A stretch of 64,000 nucleotides of DNA from Thinopyrum elongatum (lineage: Eukaryota > Streptophyta > Magnoliopsida > Poales > Poaceae). A program made the translations under genes and the position numbers. The notes beneath the pieces are model-generated. The model was given only the letters and a program-made list of their open reading frames with translations. It was not told the origin of the DNA and did not search any database. Below are positions 58,560-64,000 of the stretch, one piece after another; positions within the stretch are counted from its first letter, which is position 1, and every line of letters begins with the position of its first letter. The DNA is taken from positions 208,973,771 to 209,037,770 of the forward strand of contig CM022301.1 in assembly GCA_011799875.1 (NCBI GenBank). Direction: 5' to 3'.

Positions 58560-61500
58560 ATGAAAAATCATCCTTTGAGGGGTTTGTTCGGGGTAACTTC
58601 ACCTCGACCTGAAGAGCAAAGAGTTGCTCCTCAACCTACTGCACCTACTGAAAATATTTATTATGAAATTCCTTCGGGTATGATAGAGAAACTGCTAGCT
58701 AATCCTTATGCAGGAGATGAAACACTACATCCTGATTTGCATCTAATCTATGTGGATGAAGTTTGTGGATTATTTAAGCTTGCAGGATTGGCCGATGATG
58801 AAGTCAAGAAGAAGGTCTTCCCTTTATCTTTGAAGGGAAAGGCATTGACATGGTATAGGCTATGTGATGATATTGGAGCTTGGAATTACAACCGATTGAA
58901 ATTGGAATTTCATCAGAAGTTTTATCCTATGCATTTGGTTCATCGTGATCGGAATTATATATATAATTTTTGTCCTCGTGAAGGAGAAAGTATCACTCAA
59001 GCTTGGTGGAGGCTTAAGTCAATGTTATATTCATGCCCCAATCATGAGCTCTCAAGAGAAATTATTATTCAGAATTTTTATGCTCGGCTTTCTCGTAATA
59101 ATCAATCCATGCTCGATACTTCTTGTACTGGTTCTTTTATGAAGAAGACTATTGAATTCAAATGGGATCTCTTGGAAAGAATTAAACGCAACTCTGAAGA
59201 TTGGGAGCTCGACGAAGGTAAGGAGTCAGGTATAAATCGTAAGTTTGATTGTGTTAAAACTTTTATGGATACCGATGCTTTTCGTGATTTTAGCACTAAA
59301 TATGGACTTGACTCTGAGATAGTAGCTTCTTTCTATGAATCCTTTGCTACTCATGTTGATCTCCCTAAGGAGAAGTGGTTTAAATATCATCCTCCCATTG
59401 AAGTAAAAATAGTAGAACCCATTAAAGCTGAAGAAACAATTACTTATAATGTTCATCCAGTTATTCCTACTGCTTATATTGAGAAACCACCTTTTCCTGT
59501 TAGGATAAAAGAACATGCTAAAGCTTCAACTGTGGTCTGTAAGAGTTATACTAGATCACCTACACCCCCTGAACAAATTAAAGTTGAACCTAGTATTGCT
59601 ATGGTTAAAGATCTCTTGGTCGATAATATTGAGGGGCATATTATTTATTTCTGTGATGAAGCTGCTAGAATTGCTAAACCCGATGATAAAGATAAACATA
59701 GACCTATTGTTGGCATGCCTGTTGTCTCTGTTAAAATAGGAGATCATTGTTATCATGGCTTATGTGATTTGGGTGCTAGTGTGAGTGCAATTCCATTTAC
59801 TCTATGTCAAGAAATAATGAATGATATTGCACCTGCTGAAATAGAAGATATTGATGTTACTATTAAGCTTGCTAATAGAGATACTATCTCACCAATTGGG
59901 ATTATTAGAGATGTTGAAGTCTTGTGTGGGAAAATAAAATACCCTACTGATTTTCTAGTTCTTGGATCCCCACAAGATGATTTTTGTCCCATTATATTTG
60001 GTAGACCTTTCTTGAACATTGTTAATGCTAAAATAGATTGTGAGAACGAAACTGTTAGTGTAAGTTTTGGGGATGTGTCTCATGAGTTTAATTTCTACAA
60101 ATTTCATAGACAACCCCATAATAAAGAATTGCCTAGTAAAGATGAAATTATTGGTCTTGCTTCTATTGCCGTGCCTCCTACTGATCCTTTAGAACAATAT
60201 TTGCTAGACCATGAAAATGGCATGTTCATGAATGAAAGAAATGAAACAGATGAGATATTCATTAAACAAATGCCTGTTTTGAAACACAATTTGCCTGTTG
60301 AGACTCCTGGAGATCCTCTACCACCCAAGAGTGATCCTGTGTTTGAGCTTAAACAATTACCTGATACTTTGAAACATGCTTATCTCGATGAGAAGAAGAT
60401 ATATCCTCTTATTATTAGTGCCAACCTTTCAGAGCAGGAAGAAAAGAAATTATTGAAAACTCTGAGGAAGCACCGTGCCGCTATTGGATATACTCTTGAT
60501 GATCATAAGGGCATTAGTCCCACTCTATGTCAGCATAAAATTAATATGGAACCTGATGCTAAACCAGTCGTTGATCACCAGCGACGATTGAATCCTAAAA
60601 TGAAAGAAGTGGTAAGAAATGAAATATTAAAGCTTCTGGAAGCAGGTATAATTTATCCTATTGCTGATAGTAGATGGGTAAGTCCTGTTCATTGTGTCCC
60701 TAAGAAGGGAGGTATTACTGTTGTTCCTAATGATAAAAATGAATTGATTACGCAAAGAATTGTTACAGGTTATAGAATGGTAATTGATTTCAGAAAATTA
60801 AACAAAGCTACTAGGAAAGATCATTATCCTTTACCTTTAATTGATCAAATGCTAGAAAGACTATCAAAACCTGTGTCACAAGAGGATCAAGAAAAAACTA
60901 CTTTTACATGCCATTTTGGTACCTTTGCTTATAGACGTATACCTTTTGGTTTATGCAATGCACCTGCTACTTTTCAATGATGTATGACTGCTATATTCTC
61001 TGACTTTTGTGAAAATATTGTTGAGGTTTTCATGGATGATTTCTCCATTTATGGAACTTCCTTTGATGATTGCTTAAGCAACCTTGATCGATTTTTGCAC
61101 AGATGTGAAGAAACTAATCTTGTCTTGAATTGGGAAAAGTGCTACTTTATGGTTAATGAAGGTATTGTCTTGGGGCATAAAATCTCCGAAAGAGGTATTG
61201 AAGTTGATAAAGCTAAAGTTGATGCTATTGAGAAAATTCCATGTCCTAAAGATATCAAAGGTATAAGAAGTTACCTTGGTCATGCTGGCTTTTATAGGAG
61301 ATTTATTAAAGACTTCTCTAAAATTTCTAGGCCTCTTACTAATCTCTTGCAAAAAGATGTTCCATTTGTTTTTGATGATGATTGTGTGGAAGCATTTGAA
61401 ATACTTAAGAAAGCCTTAATTTCTGCACCTATTGTTCAACCACCTGATTGGAACCTACCCTTTGAAATTATGGGCGATTCTAGCGATTATGCTGTTGGTG

Positions 61501-63121
61501 CTATTCTAGGACAAAGAGTTGATAAGAAATTGAATGTTATCCATTATGCTAGTAAAACTCTAGACAGTGCTCAAAGAAATTATGCTACTATGGAAAAAGA
61601 ATTTTTAGCAGTTGTATTTGCTTGTGATAAGTTCAGATCTTATATTGTTGATTCCAAGGTAACTGCTCACACTGATCATGCTGCTATTAAATATCTTATG
61701 GAAAAGAAAGATGCTAAACCTAGACTTATTAGGTGGGTTCTCCTACTACAAGAATTTGATTTACATATTATTGATGGAAAGGGAGCTGAGAACCCCGTAG
61801 CAGACAACTTGTCTAGGTTAGAAAATATTCTTGATGACCCACTACCTATTGATGACAGCTTTCCTAATGAACAATTAGCTGTTGTAAATGCTTCTCGTAG
61901 TACTCCATGGTATGCAAACTATGCTAATTATATTGTTGCTAAATTTATACCACCTAGTTTCACATACTAACAGAAGAAAAAGTTTTTCTATGATTTAAGA
62001 CATTACTTTTGGGATGACCCACACCTTTATAAAGAAGGAGTAGATGGTGTTATTAGACGTTGTGTACCTGAGCATGAACAGGAACAGATCCTACGCAAGT
62101 GTCACTCTGACGCATACGGAGGAAACCATGCTGGAGATAGAACTGCACATAAGGTATTACGGTCTGGTTTTTATTGGCCTACTCTTTTCAAGGATGCTCG
62201 TAAGTTTGTCTTGTCTTGTGATGAATGCCAAAGAATTGGTAATATTAGTACACGTCAGGAAATGCCTATGAATTATTCACTTGTTATTGAACCATTTGAT
62301 GTCTGGGGATTTGATTATATGGGACCTTTTCCTTCCTCTAATGGGTATACACATATTTTGGTTGCTGTTGATTATGTTACTAAGTGGGTAGAAGCTATTC
62401 CAACTGTAGTGCTGATCATAACACCTCCATTAAAATGCTTAAATAAGTTATTTTCCCGAGGTTTGGAGTCCCTAGATATTTAATGACTGATGGTGGTTCA
62501 CACTTTATTCATGGTGCTTTCCGTAAATTGCTTACTAAGTATGATGTTAACCATAGAATTGCATCTCCTTATCATCCTCAGTCTAGTGGTCAAGTAGAAT
62601 TAAGTAATAGAGAAATAAAATTGATCTTGCAAAAGATTGTTAATAGATCTAGAAAGAACTGGTCTAAGAAATTTGATGATGCATTATGGGCTTATAGAAC
62701 TGCTTATAAGAATCCTATGGGTATGTCTCCATATAAAATGGTTTATGGAAAAGCATGTCACTTACCTCTTGAACTAGAACATAAAGCTTATTGGGCAATT
62801 AAAGAGCTCAACTATGATTTCAAACTTGCCGGTGAGAAGAGGTTATTTGACATTAGCTCACTTGATGAATGGAGAACCCAAGCCTATGAGAATGCCAAAT
62901 TGTTTAAAGAAAAGGTTAAAAGATGGCATGACAAAAGGATACAAAAGCGCGAATTTAATGTAGGTGACCATGTTTTGCTATACAATTCTTATTTAAGATT
63001 TTTTTGCAGGAAACTTCTCTCTAAATGGGAAGGACCTTACATTGTCGAAGAAGTTTATCGTTCTGGTGCCATCAAGATCAACAACACCGAGGGCAATAAC
63101 CAGAAGGTGGTAAACGGGTAA
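58560..63121 (+). pseudogene. Athila-like Ty3/gypsy gag-pol, broken
   Basis: From the ATG at 58560 one frame encodes gag (WYRLCDDIGAWNYNRLKLEF, SITQAWWRLKSMLYSCPN), protease (GLCDLGASVSAIPF, about residue 400) and RT fingers (RMVIDFRKLNKATRKDHYPL). RT lacks the usual segment with LDGYSGFSQ, including the first catalytic Asp, apparently an in-frame loss of about 54 bp. TGA at 60978-60980 follows NAPATFQ. The frame resumes with [11 protein letters not shown] (RT DD box), RNase H ([15 protein letters not shown]) and TAA at 61968-61970, then integrase (SCDECQRIG, GFDYMGPFP). A one-base loss near 62403 and TAA at 62444-62446 precede LMTDGGSHF, SSGQVELSNREIK and the C-terminus, which ends at TAA 63119-63121. 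Beyond it, similar coding continues for a few codons (RIKHYISGTPINVET). Confidence 0.95.
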
Positions 63122-63165
63122 AGAATCAAACATTATATCTCAGGTACTCCCATAAATGTTGAAAC

Positions 63166-64000
63166 TGTGACGCTCCCGGCCCAATCATGCACTAATCATA
63201 CACGCAAATGCACACGATCAAGCCTAAGGACTCACGGGAAGATATCACAACACAACTCTAAAACATAAATAAAGTCATACAAGCCTTATATTACAAGCCA
63301 GGGGCCTCGAGGGCTCGAATACATAAGCTTGCGAACAAGCATCAGCGGAAGCATCAGATATCTGAGTACAAATATGAAATAGAAACAGAAAGGCCTTTAG
63401 AAAGGCGGAGCAAAATAAAACACTACGATCGAAAGGCGAAGGCCTCCTGCCTGGGACCCTCCGATCCTACTCCTGGTCGTCAGTCAACTCGTAGCAGTAT
63501 CCATCCTCTGGGTAGTAGTAGTAGTCGATCGACGGGGCATCTGTCTCAGGGGGCTCCGTCATCTGGTCACGACAAACTAATATGGGGAGAAAAGAAAAAC
63601 AAAGCAACCGTGAGTACTCAGAAGTACTCAGCAAGCAAGGATCTACACTACATATGCAACATTTTCAAAGGGAAGGCTGTATATGTGGACTGGGCTGCAG
63701 AAATGCAAGAATAGAGAGAAGGCCTAGTCCTATCGAAGACTAGCATCTTCAGCGGTCTTGCAGCAGTAGAAGAGAGTAGAACAGTTCAATATAATGTAGT
63801 AGTATCATTAAGTCTCATCCTCACCCAGAGATCCTTTCTCGACTCCCTACGAGAAAGCAATCCCAGAGCCATACAATCATCAACCTCGTCCTGAGATCCC
63901 TTCTCGACTCCCTGCGAGAAGCAATCCCAGAGCCATACATACAGGTCTCATCACAGGTATCCAGTTCTAGTTGTATCGATCGGGATACAACTCCGAGTGT
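63166..64000 (-). mobile_element. X-family element copy D (3' part, runs off the window)
   Basis: Starts TGTGACGCTCCCGG on the plus strand, the mirror of the X-family 3' end, directly after gag-pol of the Athila-like element (left flank GAAAC, 63161-63165). It matches copy B closely (GGGAAGATATCACAACACAA, TACAAGCCAGGGGCC). The Tyr-rich coding block lies on the minus strand at about 63575-63470 (YYYYPEDGYCYELTDDQE then TAG). A phrase with GAGATCC(C/T)TTCTCGACTCC is duplicated at about 63.83 and 63.89 kb. The 5' end is outside the window. Confidence 0.85.

Overview
The window looks like intergenic chromosome from a large-genome grass, most likely the Triticeae (wheat, Aegilops or barley). The basis is the type of mobile DNA: a CACTA element with a CACTAGTAGAAAA-type end, Stowaway MITEs, a Copia LTR beginning TGTTGGAAATATGCCC, long Ty3/gypsy LTRs beginning TGATACGTC, and deep nesting of LTR elements. 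No species can be fixed from the sequence alone.

Region by region: (1) 1-11.5 kb is a minus-strand CACTA (En/Spm) element whose 5' end is at 11,497. It holds a broken TNP2 transposase (9,954-6,624), a broken second ORF running off the left edge, and between them a captured, tandemly duplicated fragment of a host SPT6 transcription-elongation-factor gene. (2) 11.5-15.9 kb holds a Stowaway MITE, unassigned DNA and a short TIR element with a broken ORF. (3) 16.18-18.36 kb is the only intact host gene: a minus-strand actin gene with four coding exons (377 codons), a 5' leader intron and a TATA box. (4) 18.5-24.6 kb is GC-rich repeat DNA split by a 4,218-bp TG...CA element (family 'X') with 5-bp target duplications AGAAT. 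(5) 24.6-29.6 kb holds MITEs, a 5'-truncated LINE with an 11-bp duplication, and a decayed gypsy RT fragment. (6) 29.6-55.3 kb is a nest of LTR elements that can be unpacked by eye. A minus-strand LTR carries a solo LTR (TSD ATTCC). That solo LTR carries a second X element (TSD GAGGC). The X element carries both a 13.7-kb CRM-like gypsy chain with four LTRs (TSD GGTAC) and a 2.8-kb solo LTR (TSD ACCGG). (7) 55.3-64 kb holds a Copia-type LTR, then an Athila-like gypsy element (5' LTR, PBS, broken gag-pol), and a third X copy inserted at its 3' end that runs off the right edge.

Apart from actin, no coding sequence recognised here looks functional. The transposase and polyproteins carry nonsense codons, frameshifts or deletions. 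The most unusual structures are the four-LTR CRM chain behind a single target duplication, the SPT6 capture inside the CACTA element, and the X elements, which carry small coding-like blocks kept across copies.
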